In this document: in pieces, positions 13,528 to 25,116 of the stretch
Layout of the letters: the number at the start of each line of letters is the position of its first letter
Position numbering within the stretch: position 1 is the first letter of the stretch
NCBI GenBank assembly: GCA_022316685.1
Contig: JAKJHU010000030.1
Coordinates: 10,292,360 to 10,356,359, forward strand
Origin: Progne subis subis
Taxonomy: Eukaryota; Chordata; Aves; Passeriformes; Hirundinidae
Reading direction: 5' to 3'
DNA: 64,000 nucleotides
Position numbers and translations under genes: made by a program
Notes under the pieces: model-generated
What the model was told of the DNA's origin: nothing
The model's database searches: none
The model's input: the letters and a program-made list of their open reading frames with translations, nothing else

Positions 13528-14879
13528 GGGTACTGTACTTATTTTAACAACGTGTCAGTCCAATAGCTGAAGAATATAAGTTCACCAAGCAAACCTTAGA
13601 ATCTCTTGGGAAATTTCTTTCAAGACTTGCAGTATATATTCAACTATTCTTTAAATGGAAAATGACATTGAAAATATAAGAAAAAAACTCCAAAGTAAGG
13701 CTGACATATAATTAAGATTTCAAATTAATCACTCTCTTAGTTAAGCTTATGAGGCACGTATCAAAATGATAAATTGCTCTACCATAAGTTGACAAATATG
13801 TCTTATTTACCAACATTATTCTAAAAGAAATAAATTAAACAAAATATTGAAATAGTAAGTGGATTTTTACCAGACTAAGGGAGATGCACTTTTTTTTTCC
13901 CCCAATAATTAATTTTTTATCAAGGCAGAAGAAATTATAGGTTATTAATTGATTTTTAAATTTCAAAGAATGACCTTTTTTTGCAAATATTAAAGCAAAT
14001 AAATATATTTCCATTAATTTTGTCTGGAACAAAATCATGCATGTTCTGTGGCTCTCCAATCAACTTATTTATTTAAGATTTATTAAAGAAAATATAGCAC
14101 TCAACAACCACTAAAGTCTAGCTGCTAATTATGGTCGAATAAAACACTAGATCTATAATCAAGCACATGTGCATGAGTTTTTTTCCTAAAAATTATATGT
14201 TATTTTTCAAACAAAAGAACAGGGAAGAGAATGACAAGTCTATTTAGATGAATTCATCACATATTCCCCCCAAAATAGGATAACAAATATTTGGCAGCAG
14301 AAACAATCTTTAACTGTACTTTTGCGTACTGATAATAAAGTGACAGAGCCATCCATAAGGAGCTTTTGAGTGGTTCTAGTGGTCAAATGCTCTCTCCTGC
14401 ATGGCACAGTCCCCTGCCTGCAAGACAGACCTCTAGCCTTGGACTGTGTATTTCTTGCCTGGAGCTCAGGCATATAATTTTACAGAGTAATTGTTCTTTT
14501 TTCAGCCTCACAGCTGGTACTTCATGTTATTCACTCATCTGACTGGTAATAACACGGCCAAGGGAAACCTTAAGCTGATTTAAGGTTGATATGGGATTTT
14601 GAGAAGAAGAATGAGGAGCATGTGATCCCTTAAGGCGTTGGTGTCCCTTTCAATCCTTCTGATTAGGAGAAAAGCTCTGGCTGCAAGTGCATCCAGCAGA
14701 CCAATGCCTAGTTTCACAGTTGTCTCCAAGGGTTTGGGCTTCATAATCAAAGTACCTCATCTGAAGACAAAGTAGGACTGCTGGGAAGAAATGAAGCTAC
14801 CTGCTCAATGTAAATAAGAATATAATTGTATGTAGACATTTTTAACTCAGAAGAATGGCCTTTAAAAATACTCTTTTCA

Positions 14880-15858
14880 AGGGACAGGGACCTGGCTACA
14901 GAGGAAAAGAAAATTAAGCCCAGGTTTAGAAGGAATGCTGAGAAGTAAGTACTAAAATTGGGACACTAGACTTTAAGACATCATATTTTGATTTATTTGG
15001 TGAATTGTTAGGCAGAATCTCCTGGGAAGCAATTATGGGGAGGAAGTGCAGTCAGAGAGATGGGTGATTTCTTTAAATGACATCCCAACTATTTTAAGGG
15101 GAAGTGACTTTGACAAATGACTCATGAGGCTAACAAGGGAGCTTCTTAATGAACTAAAATGCAAAGTACAGAAGGAAAAAAAAAAAAAAAAAAAAGGAAA
15201 GAAAAAAAGGATGGACAGCAAAAAAGGTGTATAGAAATGGTGCCTAGGAACAAAATCAAGGTTAAAGTCCAAGGGGGCACTAACAATGGGGGGGGGGGGG
15301 GGGGGGCGGCGCGGGGAGCAGGTTAATGGATTATACAAAGGGAGTCTACAAGTATGCTAGTGGGAAAAAAAGGATGGGGAAAATTGCAGTGTCACAAAGT
15401 GGCAAAGACAATAATATTCAGTATGGAAAAAGCCAAAGAACTCCATGCCTTGTGTGTATCCTTCTTCATAAGGAGTAACTTGTTCATGTATCAGTCCAGA
15501 TGGGAAAGGGAGAGGTAATTGTTCTGAGTTTACATCAAAAAGTTGGGTACATTCAATTCAGAGATTCACCCAAGGGTACCAAGAGAGGTGTCCCACCCTG
15601 ACTGAAAAGCTGCTAATAATCCATGGAAAATTATAGCAATCTGCAGTAGTCCATGATTAGACAGATTAGTGATACACTTTTCCTAATGAAAGCAAGAGGG
15701 ATCACTACAGGCATTATAAACTAATAATCCTTCCCTTAGTTCCTGGAAGTAGTCTAAAAAGCACAATTTTGTAATCCATTTTCAATCACCTGAAAGACGG
15801 AGCTAATTGGGAGTAGCTAGCACAGACTTACCAAGGGCAGACTATGCTTGGTGAACCC
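14880..15858 (+). mobile_element. CR1 LINE body fragment (ORF2 region), plus orientation, truncated at its right end
   Basis: Diverged but collinear CR1 ORF2 blocks can be followed: CCTGGGAAGCAATTATGGGG, GACAAATGACTCATGAGGCT, CAAGGGAGCTTCTTAATGAAC, GGTACCAAGAGAGGTG, and finally GGGAGTAGCTAGCACAGACT with ACCAAGGGCAGACTATGCTT. In intact CR1 that last part codes for a conserved reverse-transcriptase stretch. Insertions include an A-rich run (about 15175-15195) and a G19 homopolymer (15288-15306). Similarity stops abruptly at about 15858, where the GC-rich block begins. No open frame survives, so the element is dead. Confidence 0.65.
15288..15306. repeat. G19 homopolymer followed by a CG-rich stretch
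   Basis: Nineteen consecutive G, then CGGCGCGGGG. It lies inside the CR1 relic. Confidence 0.9.
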
Positions 15859-16416
15859 AAATGACATTTAAGAATCTGAAGGGATGTAATAAGTGGCCAC
15901 TTCTTTCAGCAGCAACTGGCCACTGTTTCCAGCAGCCCTGAAACCTGGACATTTCCTTGCCTGACCACAGGAGCCCAGATCTGGGACAGTTTGCAGCCAG
16001 GGGATGACTCAAGCCAGTGGACATCCTTGCTGCCTTCCCATTTGTAGATTTAACCAGCTTCACAGCTGAGCAAGAATCCCGGAGAAACACACAGACACAC
16101 ACATAAGACACTGACAGGATGGGCTACAGATTGCCACAGGCAAGACACTGCTTTGACAGCACCCCCCGGAACATGAGCACCAGAGGCCAAGCCCTCTGTC
16201 TGGCAGACACAGGAGGTCATTCGTGCAGGCACGCACACGGAATTACCTGACTCCATGAGCACAGGTATATTAACAGGTCCTCCAAGTACCAGCACGATCC
16301 CTCTGCCTGCCTGGCAAGCTCACCCAGGTTCCAGACCCTATTACTGGCCCCAGGGGTCCCCTCAACACTGGCTGGTCCACCTTGATGCTTATTAGCAAAC
16401 ATGCAGTACTGGCATA

Positions 16417-16422
16417 CTTGTC
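16417..16422. repeat. Target-site duplication, left copy (CTTGTC)
   Basis: Perfect match to 16710-16715, immediately outside the TGTTGC terminus of the solo LTR. Confidence 0.85.
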
Positions 16423-16709
16423 TGTTGCTAGAGGACACGAAAAGAATGATACTCAAGCAGTCAAGTTCAGAGCAAAAGAAGAAGAAGAAGCATATTTTTG
16501 ACCTCAATTTATATAGATCTTGGACAATGACCAGAGATTGGAGAATGAGGGTGACACCTCTCCGACGCCACTGGTCAAACCAGAAGTCTATCAATTGTCC
16601 CTTCTCCAAGGAGGAATGTGAAAACAATCACTTTGTTTATGTTACCATCCATGAGAAACTCCACTACAAAAATGCAAACAATCAGAAGGCTCAAAATCTC
16701 AGGGCAACA
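16423..16709 (-). mobile_element. Solo LTR, minus orientation, perfect 6-bp terminal repeats and target duplication
   Basis: The ends are TGTTGC (16423-16428) and GCAACA (16704-16709), perfect inverted terminal repeats. Outside them lie identical hexamers CTTGTC (16417-16422 and 16710-16715). Read on the minus strand, the 287-bp element begins TGTTGCCCTGAGATTTTG, carries a TATA-like ATCTATATAAATTG, and closes with GTGTCCTCTAGCAACA. This fits a songbird retroviral LTR as I remember the family. A GAA microsatellite of four units (about 16479-16490) lies within it. No internal genes remain. Confidence 0.85.
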
Positions 16710-16715
16710 CTTGTC
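16710..16715. repeat. Target-site duplication, right copy (CTTGTC)
   Basis: Right partner of 16417-16422. Confidence 0.85.
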
Positions 16716-17804
16716 CAGCATGGACTCCACATCCTCACCCTAGATCCAGAACCTCCTTCCTGCTGGTTAGTCCAGATGGAAGCGTGCAGGTGAGTGACCC
16801 ATGCATACCCAGTTATGGAGAAACTGAAGACAGTTGTCACCACACTGCCTCAGCATGTGTCACCTGGCTTCCTCCAAGGGCTGGCACTGAGCTCCTCACT
16901 TGCTTCACTCATGCAAGTTCCTCCTGATAGCTGGTTTTGGGACACACACTATTCCCACCCCAGTGAGCAGGAACTGACGCCTCCACCCACTCCAGTCGCA
17001 TGGAGACCTCAGTCTCTCCAGTAGCTGATACCAGGCCAGGGTTACCTGCACCCCCAGCCTGGCTCCAGTAGCCGCGCTCAGCCCTTTAAATCCTCACACA
17101 TGCAGGACAGAGGGAGATTGCTCTGATTTAATAAGATAGGACTGGTTATGGTGATCAGGTGCAGGTCTCACTTAGACAAATGTATTTTTCACACGGCTGT
17201 CAAAAAATGATGAAAATGCTGAAAAATGACAGAAAATAATTCATTATTTGGAAATTTTGTTTATGTTAATGCTTCAGAAGTCCATATTAAAGAAAAAGAG
17301 TACTCTGAAGCCTGTGATTCTATTGCAGTACTTAAGAACCTCCTTAATAACTCACAGATGCTAATAATAATGGCTTGATAATTTAGGAGATAAAAGCAGA
17401 ACAAAAGCTAGTGACTGGAAGTTCAAAAATCAGAATTAAAAAGTCTTATTTCTATGTGAGGCAGAGTGTCAGTGGGATCAAAGAAAGTTTTCTTGAAGCT
17501 TGATGTCTTCAAGGGCTAACTTTGTTCCCAGAAGATATTCTTTAGCCAAATCAGTGGTTGTGGTGTCAAGAAAATAGTGTGAAACACTATAAAAAATAAT
17601 CAGATTAAGTCTACAGAGCTATTTTTCTCTCTGCTTCCTCTGGATTTACACAGGAATGGTGGTACTAGTACAGCATATAGGTAAAATAGGTAGAAGCACC
17701 ATGGCAACCTGGTATTGATTTCATAAGGAATTGATTGTCTTTTCTGCTACAGCTTTACTATGCATCTGATATTAGGAATGGCATAAAAGTCTCTAGTAGA
17801 TATA

Positions 17805-18490
17805 TGTTTTGGTTTGAAAAGACAGGTATCTGCTAGAGAGAGGCGGGGCACCTCTAGGAACGGGGAATTCCAATCCCTTCTCTCCGTGTTATTATAATTT
17901 GGAAGATTAAAAAAAAAAAAAAACAAAACTTTTCAGTCAGAGCTATGGGGGAAGGAATAACAGTCCTTTACTAGTAAATATAACAGGACAGACAAACGAC
18001 AACAGCAATTATAATAATAATAAAACAGAACCAAGAACCTCAAGGGGCTTTGTCTCACAAGTCCCGGGCAGTCTGATCTCTTGGGATCCCAAGAGCACTA
18101 AGCCGAAATGGTGAAAACTCTGGGCTGATGACTGGAAATGGTGGGTCGTCCCCAGCAGGCAGGGGAGTGTCCTGGTGCTGAAGAAGCCGCAGCGGCTGGA
18201 CCGGGGCTGACCAAATCCAGCAGTGCAGGCGAAGAGCTCTGGGCGCTCCAGCTGACGAAATGGACCGGACTCCTCTGCCAACCATGGACTCCACGCAGCT
18301 AGCCATCGCTCCACCGTCCTCCCCGGAAAACCGAGCAGCCAAAAAAACCCAACCCTCTCCGCTCCCGGGAGCCTTTCCCTTCCCTCCCCCCCACCAAACT
18401 AAGTGATCCGCCCCTTTAGTACGGGGCAAGCACCCTTTAAGCATCAGTATTTAGTCTCCTAGCAACTTATGGGGGGAAAAATTCCACAGG
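17805..18490 (-). mobile_element. LTR related to the 166-1254 element, minus orientation
   Basis: It starts TGTTTTGGTTTGAAAAGACA at 17805 on the plus strand, so on the minus strand it ends CAAACCAAAACA. Shared blocks with the element at 166-1254 are the terminal segment, the TTATTATAATTTG block and AACAGTCCTTTACTAGT (17959-17975). It has its own A-run (about 17909-17924) and an ATT microsatellite (about 18010-18022). The G+C-rich stretch 18060-18420 would be the LTR upstream part. The right boundary is not clear, and I found no target duplication. Minus frames of 101 and 129 codons lie inside it without recognisable domains. Confidence 0.55.
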
Positions 18491-18624
18491 AAAACTTAAC
18501 CCCCAATGTAAGTCTATGTAGAGGCATTAGTGGGGTGTTTTCCATCCAAGCTAGTATTTCATAGCAAAAAGGATTTGTTAGCTAATTTTCTGGGACTTCC
18601 CAGACAATTCGGCAGATACACCTT

Positions 18625-18627
18625 TTT

Positions 18628-18658
<31 letters not shown>

Positions 18659-18680
18659 GGTTTTTTGTTTGTTTTTTGTT
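18625..18680. repeat. (TTTTG)n low-complexity tract
   Basis: Five or so TTTTG units followed by irregular T/G sequence. Confidence 0.9.
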
Positions 18681-18810
18681 ATCCAACATGTTGAATAGAA
18701 GTAAGAATAGACAATATATATTGGCTTATGTCTAGAATGCTGCTTTGTTAGATTTAGTATGTTTCCTCTAAATGTGTCTATTTTTGGAAATAATAATTTC
18801 CTAGTTTGGC

Positions 18811-18926
18811 TTTCCTTTTCCTTTTCCTTTTCCTTTTCCTTTTCCTTTTCCTTTTCCTTTTCCTTTTCCTTTTCCTTTTCCTTTTCCTTTTCCTTTTCCT
18901 TTTCCTTTTCCTTTTCCTTTTCCTTT
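18811..18926. repeat. Hexanucleotide microsatellite (TTTTCC)n, about 19 units
   Basis: Perfect 6-bp periodicity over about 116 bp, ending where TCCTTTC breaks the pattern. On the CSMD3 transcript strand it is (GGAAAA)n, purine only. The 60-codon frame over it reads FS repeats and is not a gene. Confidence 0.97.
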
Positions 18927-20370
18927 CTTTCCTCAATTTAATTCAATTTCTGTTAAGGAGTTGTTGAAGCAATGTAATGACAGAGACCAGCCATATCCAC
19001 AGTAGCTATGACAAAATATATACAGCAACAGCAGCCTACAGTATCCTTCAGGTAGTAAGCTTGGTGACAAACTTGCAGCTTAAACTCTGTAGCTTTTACA
19101 ACTCCAACTTGGCAAACAATTTTTCAGTGGATTTCTTGAAGAGAACACTCCAACATTAAACAATAATTCATTAATATTCCTTTAAATTTTATATTAAGAT
19201 GGCAGTGATATTATTATCTTTATACAGCTAGGACTTTGTAAATCTTACCTGAATCCAAGATTTAGATTATGTGTAGCCACGTTTCTGAATTCTGACATGC
19301 AGAAGAGCTAAAAATAGTTTATCCTATTTGTTCACATTCTCTAGCTTTATACCAACTGCCAGAATTATTTTTAACACCCACATCCTGGCATATTTAAGTC
19401 CTACTAGTATTTCTTATCTACATGCTTCAATAATGCTGTACATCAGCTACCAGTTTTCCTTAATATTGCTGAAAGAAACATGTGATAAGTCCACAGAAGT
19501 CACTATGGAATGACTATGGAATGATGGAAATCCTATTCTGTTAATAAACACTATCTGCTCGCCTCTTTGCTTTCTCACTTCCCATTATTCATAAAGCTGA
19601 GATCATTCTTGAAATTTTTAACATTGCTCTCAAATCCCTCTCAAAAACATTTCGGCAGAATTGCTGAGCTCCATAGCAGCGCTCCAGTACAAACATTAAG
19701 ACCATTTCATTACATACGCAGTGTCTAATAATTCAGTTTTATTACTCAGCTTTAAAATTATGTGCAGCAGTACAAACCAGATAAACTTATATTTCATACC
19801 ACTATTATAAATATTTGCAATTCACCTCCTGAGCATTCAGAGTTTTACTATAAGAACAATCATATATTAAGTATTTTTATTCATTGCCATGGCCAGTGAG
19901 ATAACACAAAAATGTCTATCATATTTAGCTTGAATAAAGGTTGCCATAAATTCTATCAGTACATTTCTTAATGAAGCAAATTATTTTAGCAATGTCAGCT
20001 ACCTGTTTAACAGCTGTAAAGTAACACAGTGGAAACAGAAGGAAGCACTGTTCAAAGCAGGACTAGGTCCACTGAATCCCCTTTGCTGTGTAGCCAAGCT
20101 GCTACGCTGCTTTCTTTCTCAGCAGCTGTATTTCCCATCCTGTACTCTCAATGAATAAAGCTGCTTATGTATCTTCGGACAACAGGAAATGGAAAAGAGT
20201 CGAACTCTTCTATTCCAAAACCAAATTATCCCACCAGAAATGAAATAAAAAGGCACAGCTACACTGTACTTAGCCTAAATTATCAAATAGGAGATTAAGT
20301 AAAGCATTCTTTCTCCAGATATTAGTACTTATACATGTTGTAGAGAGCTCGAAAACTACTAAAAAACCTC

Positions 20371-20425
20371 CCAGAAACCTCTCCAAAAAAACAAACAACA
20401 AACACACAAACAAACAAACAAAAAA
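20371..20425. repeat. A/C low-complexity tract (CAAA)n
   Basis: Irregular CAAA and CA units on the plus strand. Confidence 0.85.
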
Positions 20426-20757
20426 GCATAGAATCAACAGACTTACGTTTCTCACTCCAGCCAACAATGCTGTGTCACTAGACAGTGATAAAATTAGCTC
20501 CAGTTTTGTTGTTTTTAAATACCTCCTTAATTTTTAGTGCACCTCACCATTTTCTCTTGTCACTGTAAGTGAAGTCTATTACTTTTGAGTAATATGTTCC
20601 AGTTTCCTCTCATGAAATAATTTTTCGTCAGGGGCATTGTGCTATATAGAGAGAGGTACGTTTATCAGATGTGTTCTTTTCTGAATAGTAAAGAAGCTGA
20701 ACATGGAGAAATTTGTGCACAATAGTTCCAAAGATATCTCAAATATACCACTTGATA

Positions 20758-20816
20758 TAGAGGAAAGAAAGAGGGGGTGAGAAGAAGGGAGAGAAGGAGA
20801 GAAGAATGGAGGGACA
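20758..20816. repeat. Purine-rich (GA/GGA) tract
   Basis: About 58 bp of mainly A and G, with irregular AGAA and GGGA units and few pyrimidines. Confidence 0.8.
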
Positions 20817-21157
20817 CAGATTGCAGACTGAGGCTTATGATATTGATGTTTAGTAGGGCAGAGTCAATATTTTGTGGTCTATATTGCACTTAGTTTGACT
20901 GAATGCAATTACAGTGGCTTACATGTGGTGGCTCAACATAATCTTTCTATGTATGATATAATTTTATATCTTTTAATACACATTTTTATTCTCAGGAGAT
21001 CAGAAAATGGATATTTTCCTATATGTTATGATCAAGAAAGTCCACCATAGATTCATATTTACCACAGATTCTGTCAGATACTCTGGAGTTTCTTGTCAGC
21101 TTTCAGCTGAACTGCAAATTTGTCAAGAGGATGAGGAGTCAGAAAAATAGTTGTTTG

Positions 21158-21265
21158 GAGGGGTTGGGTTTGTTTGGTTTTTTTTTTTTGTGTGTGTTTT
21201 TTTTGTTGTTGTTGTTTTTGTTTGTTTGTTTGTTTTTTGTTTTTTTGTTTTTTTGGTTTTTTTTA
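21158..21265. repeat. G/T-only low-complexity tract
   Basis: Mixed TTTG, TTG and T runs on the plus strand, almost free of A and C for about 100 bp. Confidence 0.9.
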
Positions 21266-21762
21266 AATAGTGAACAGTAATATATTCCATGTAGCCATCT
21301 ACCTATGTAGTCTATTTCAAAGCATTTCAAGAGAGTGGTTTAAATTACCTCTGATTATGAAAGGTATGTTCCTTTTTTTTCAAATTACAACTGGATCTAA
21401 TCCCTTCAGATATGTCACTACTTCTCATCCTATCCTCTCATGCCACCTTTATAATTTTGCTTTATTGCAATGACAGGTTGCTAATCATTTCTACCTTAAA
21501 TTTCAAATTACATATCTATAATGAAGCTTTAAATTATGAGGCCTGATACTAAGTATGCAGACGTTTCATCAAGAAGCTAAGAAGGAGCTACTGGGCAATC
21601 AAAATTTTTGAAAACTGGTTACTAGGCAGAACCAGATCTTAAATGTTGATTGCAGGGTTATACATGTTCACAAAGAGTACAAGAACAGAAATGGAAATTG
21701 CCCTGATGTGATTATCATTTAAATACAACTATTCTCTCACACCAAGGAAAAAGCATTAAATG

Positions 21763-21791
21763 AATGTAATGTAATGTAATGTAATGTAATG
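21763..21791. repeat. Pentanucleotide repeat (AATGT)n, about six units
   Basis: Perfect 5-bp periodicity for 29 bp. Confidence 0.95.
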
Positions 21792-22549
21792 AGTTTTCGT
21801 TTCTTTGTTATCTGGGTATGAAGATGAAGATGAAGTCAGAAAAAACAGGTATTTAACAAAAAATTCTCTGACTGAACGAAGTTTCCTTAAAACAGCAGAT
21901 CTGGCTGTGGTAAGGGAGACTCCATTGAGCTAAAATTCTGGTATTCAGCCTAACATTTTTGAAAATTCCTAATTTCACAAAATAAAGCATCAGTTTCTTA
22001 AAAAGATGAGTATCAAGTTCAAGGTAACAAGTTTATGTTTTGTTCTAAGATGCTGATTTCTGTGGTTAAAGGTAAATTTTCCCCAGACTTCATACTCACC
22101 TAGAATCTCAATTTCTATTAATCAGCATGTTATTTTCACGTAGAAAGGAACTTTGTGAGAAGTCAGTCATATGTGCAAGCTGAAGTCTATAGCTGATCTT
22201 CTATTTTAGTTTTAATTATTCTCTGTCATAACTGATATGCATAGCATGTTGTCTGCTAGCATTAGGAGTGCAAAATCTTTCAGTAAACTGTTTATAAGAA
22301 GAACAGATGATACCATATATAATGAATTCAATTTATGCATGAGAATATATTATATTTTGCATAGTTAAAAGATCATAAAAAATGTATAGTACATTTTAAT
22401 ATAAACCTTTTAATAATGCTGCTGCTTAACACAGTTACCAAATAGTTGAAAAATTAACAGACTGCAGACTAGCTATAATCTAGACAAAACCAGTTACATA
22501 TGGCCTGAATTTCTCTTTTCTAAATTGCCTGGGGTTTTTTATGTGCAAT

Positions 22550-22597
22550 CCCCGCCCCACGCACCCCCCCTCCCAAAAAAAAAAAAAAAAAAAAAAG
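22550..22597. repeat. C-rich stretch followed by poly-A (23 nt)
   Basis: CCCCGCCCCACGCACCCCCC is followed by TCCC and an adenine run at 22575-22597. Confidence 0.9.
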
Positions 22598-23816
22598 GTT
22601 GTGTGTAATCACTTCAGCTATATTCTTTAACAACTCAAGGAACAAGAAGGGCCTAAAAATTTTTTTATGTTTTTCATTTCATATCTGGATAAATAAGAGA
22701 GAATTTCTATATGAAGTAGAATTCTAATGCATCATACCCAAAGGTAAACTACATGAACAGCTGAAGACATTTTACTGCAGAGTGATTCTGGACTGTATTT
22801 CTACAGCAGCCCTTCATCGCATCACCAATTTTTGGATAATTTCCTAGCTATCAAAGTGTTTCTCAGCGAGTATTTCTCAGTGATTAATTTCTGTTGCAGA
22901 TGGGATCAAGTAGGGTACAACAATGACCTCAGAACTTCTCCAGGCTTACTATAGCTCTGGCTTTGCTGACAGAGACACTTAATGGAAACAGAAAAATCAA
23001 GTGTCTTAACACCAAGCATCTTTAAAAAAAGAAGGGAAGAAATCCAAAAATGAAAAAAAACAAAACACAAAACATTATAGCAAAGACAATGAGAAAAACA
23101 ACAGTTTCTCTGTATATCCTATACAAACTTGTTAGAGTTCACAGTCCAAGTACCAAGACACAGGTTTAAAAAATGGATACACAATACAAAGCAACTCTTC
23201 AAACACTGCTATACTGAACTTGATCATAAACAAAATCTCTCCTGGAACACACATACAAAACACACATATGTATATACATAAACAATACTATGAATTTCTG
23301 GACTTCAGGAAAACACGTTGCAGGTCATCAACTTCAGTGTCTGTGTGAAAACTATATACAATCATGAAAACTGCAATAGAGAAATAGCTATATGTCAGTT
23401 CAGAGAACTGAGACAGCATTTCTCCTGTGCAAACATATAAGAAGGATTCCATAAAACTTGCAGATGCCACTATCCAGCAAAATTCAAGACTAATTAGTAA
23501 TGTCTTGCCATTAATTTGAACAAGTGTCAGAAGGACCAGAACAATAACAATTAAGTTTTCCAGAATTTAAAGAACTTGCTATTATTAGAAATAAAAATAT
23601 TTGTGTCTGGATGGGACTATAGATTGTAGGGTTTTAAATATTTTGGTTTCAGATATGACCCAATATGTGAATGATTACATGAAAAGCAAATAACTGCAAC
23701 TTGGATAAGATCATATGTATGTATTTTTTTTAATATATTTCTGTGAGATGTTTATTTTTTTATATATAGAGATCAGAGGGGGAAAAACCCAGAATATTTT
23801 GATAAAAATGTCTTAC

Positions 23817-23929
23817 CTTCATAGTAAACTTTAAACCCATGAGCACTAACTGCAAAATCACTTGTCAAGCGCAGTGAAAATACAGATTTTGTACTTGTCA
23901 CAGGTGGAGGAAGATGAAATCCTGTTAAC
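23817..23929 (-). CDS. CSMD3: CSMD3 exon completing CUB domain 1 (probably coding exon 3)
   Basis: This 113-bp exon begins with one base (G) that completes the arginine codon left open by the exon at 50258-50480. It then encodes 37 residues starting LTGFHLPPPVTSTKS and ending SAHGFKVYYE, and finishes with one base (G) of the next codon. The acceptor is a pyrimidine tract ending TTTGTTTCTTAG (AG at 23931-23930); the donor is GAAG|GTAAGA (GT at 23816-23815), close to consensus. The segment supplies the C-terminal beta strands of the CUB fold. TSDF (D99, counting from the split glycine of the previous exon) lies where the third calcium ligand of CUB domains sits, and GFKVYY is the usual closing strand. 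There is no cysteine, so this CUB has only the disulfide from the previous exon. The next module in CSMD3 is a Sushi domain; I did not find its exon between here and position 1. The 11 or so residues read through the donor are intronic. Confidence 0.95.
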
Positions 23930-24943
23930 CTAAGAAACAAAAAAGCACAATTCATGGTTAATTGTTTGGAAAATGAAACTGTGTGTGACAGATGGCTGTT
24001 CCAAATAATATTTAATAATGGAAAGGACAACTGCCTTAAAAGTGTGTAGTTTACATTACTTGAAAATTTTATTTTATATGGTAATTGAGGAATTAATAAA
24101 AAAAAAATATTACTGTCTTTGATGAACACTATATTTAGTATAGATGATAGTAAGATGTAGAAACTGGATTTAAGAACAGTTCAGATTATCAGTACCTGAA
24201 AAATAATATAACCAGAGGAATCACAATCCACCAGACAATTTCCACTCTTTAGAGTTGTGTTCAAAAATGAATTTCACTAAAGATCTTACACAGGTTTCTG
24301 CTAAAATTTGTAGTAGCTGAATTTTTCCATAGTAATATGATGAAAGAAAGGGACCATTATTCACTTTAATGAGGGAATTTAGTATTATTTAAACTGTGCA
24401 CTTTAGCCTCAGAAAAGAAATTGCTGATTTCAACCCGAGTAGCAGCATCATTGTGAAATAACAGATCCACACAAAAAGCTCTCTTGAAAGGAATTACAGG
24501 GTCCTTAAGGTTTGTGGTTTTGTTGTTTATATGTTTGGTTTGGTTTTGTTCTATTAAAACCTCTGTGTTTGAGACACAAATGAAAGACATTTTTTGTGTA
24601 GTCAGCACTGCTGATAAGCTCTGCCGATACTCACTTCTACATATTCATTTGATGTTCATATGACAACACTTATCTACCTCAGTTTTAGGAGAATAACTTC
24701 ATCAGGGTTCATATCAGTCCAACAAAGCCCATAATATTTAACTGTCAAAGATGTGTAAAGAACCAACTGAAGAATTTAGCTATGTATATACCAGTGAAAT
24801 CTAGACATACTTTTGGAACCCAGTTAGCCATGTGGGGTGAATTGTGTAGCAGATAGGATGATATTTTTTATTAATGATTGAGATTAAAAATATTTTTATG
24901 AGTTTGTAGATAAGACCTTATTTTACATTTTACTTTGAATTTA

Positions 24944-25042
24944 GAACAACAGAAATATTTAGGTCAAAAGGGACCTGCAGAGGCAGTATTGTCCAACCTA
25001 CTGCTAATAGGAGGCTAAAAGTCACAGTCTAGGTTGCTCAAG
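24944..25042 (-). mobile_element. Short CR1 LINE 3'-region fragment, minus orientation
   Basis: GGTCAAAAGGGACCTGCAGA, then TTGTCCAACCTACTGCTA and TAGGTTGCTCAAG on the plus strand resemble the reverse complement of the CR1 3' region. It is only about 100 bp and diverged. Confidence 0.65.
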
Positions 25043-25080
25043 ATTTACATTTTCTCTTTTCATTATTAGAACAAATTCAC

Positions 25081-25085
<5 letters not shown>

Positions 25086-25113
<28 letters not shown>
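25086..25113. repeat. Poly-T (28 nt)
   Basis: Pure T run followed by T/G-rich sequence up to about 25162. Confidence 0.95.

Positions 25114-25116
<3 letters not shown>

Larger units (their letters stand above)
15859..17095 (-). other. GC-rich block of unknown identity, split by a solo LTR
   Basis: This stretch has much higher G+C than its surroundings and begins where the CR1 similarity ends. The solo LTR at 16423-16709 interrupts it. On the minus strand it has short internal similarities such as CTACTGGAG occurring twice (about 17023-17070), and a CA or TG run (about 16085-16105). Frames of 76-136 codons on both strands cross it, and several run through the LTR, so they are not genes. It may be the inside of an older retroelement or a degraded tandem repeat; the orientation given is nominal. 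I do not recognise it. Confidence 0.4.
1..23816 (-). other. CSMD3: 5' part of the CSMD3 intron downstream of the CUB1 exons (phase 1, continues past the window)
   Basis: Everything below the donor at 23816-23815 is intron of the minus-strand gene up to the window edge. No Sushi-like exon with the expected cysteine pattern was recognised, although a short exon could be missed by eye. The intron holds most of the LTR material (166-1254, 16423-16709, 17805-18490), CR1 pieces (8125-8425, 10748-10985, 14880-15858) and several simple repeats. Apart from the simple repeats listed separately, I see nothing assignable in 1300-8100, 11000-14850 or 19000-23800. Confidence 0.8.

Noticed and set aside
14240..14480. 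Slightly GC-richer stretch with a 77-codon minus frame, considered as an LTR or exon
   Set aside because: No LTR ends, splice sites or domain were visible.
16050..17024. Open frames of 76-136 codons on both strands that could look like small genes
   Set aside because: They lie in GC-rich sequence or run across the solo LTR boundary, and contain no recognisable domain or consistent start and splice context.
18009..18444. Two overlapping minus frames of 101 and 129 codons
   Set aside because: Both lie inside the LTR at 17805-18490, overlap each other in different frames, and show no retroviral protein motif.
20090..20190. Possible LTR R/U5 fragment around an AATAAAGCTGCTT motif
   Set aside because: A single polyadenylation-like motif without recognisable LTR ends or flanking duplication is not enough.
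1..23816. Search for the Sushi exon that should follow CUB domain 1
   Set aside because: No stretch with the expected cysteine spacing and splice borders was recognised by eye; it probably lies beyond the window, though a short exon could have been missed.
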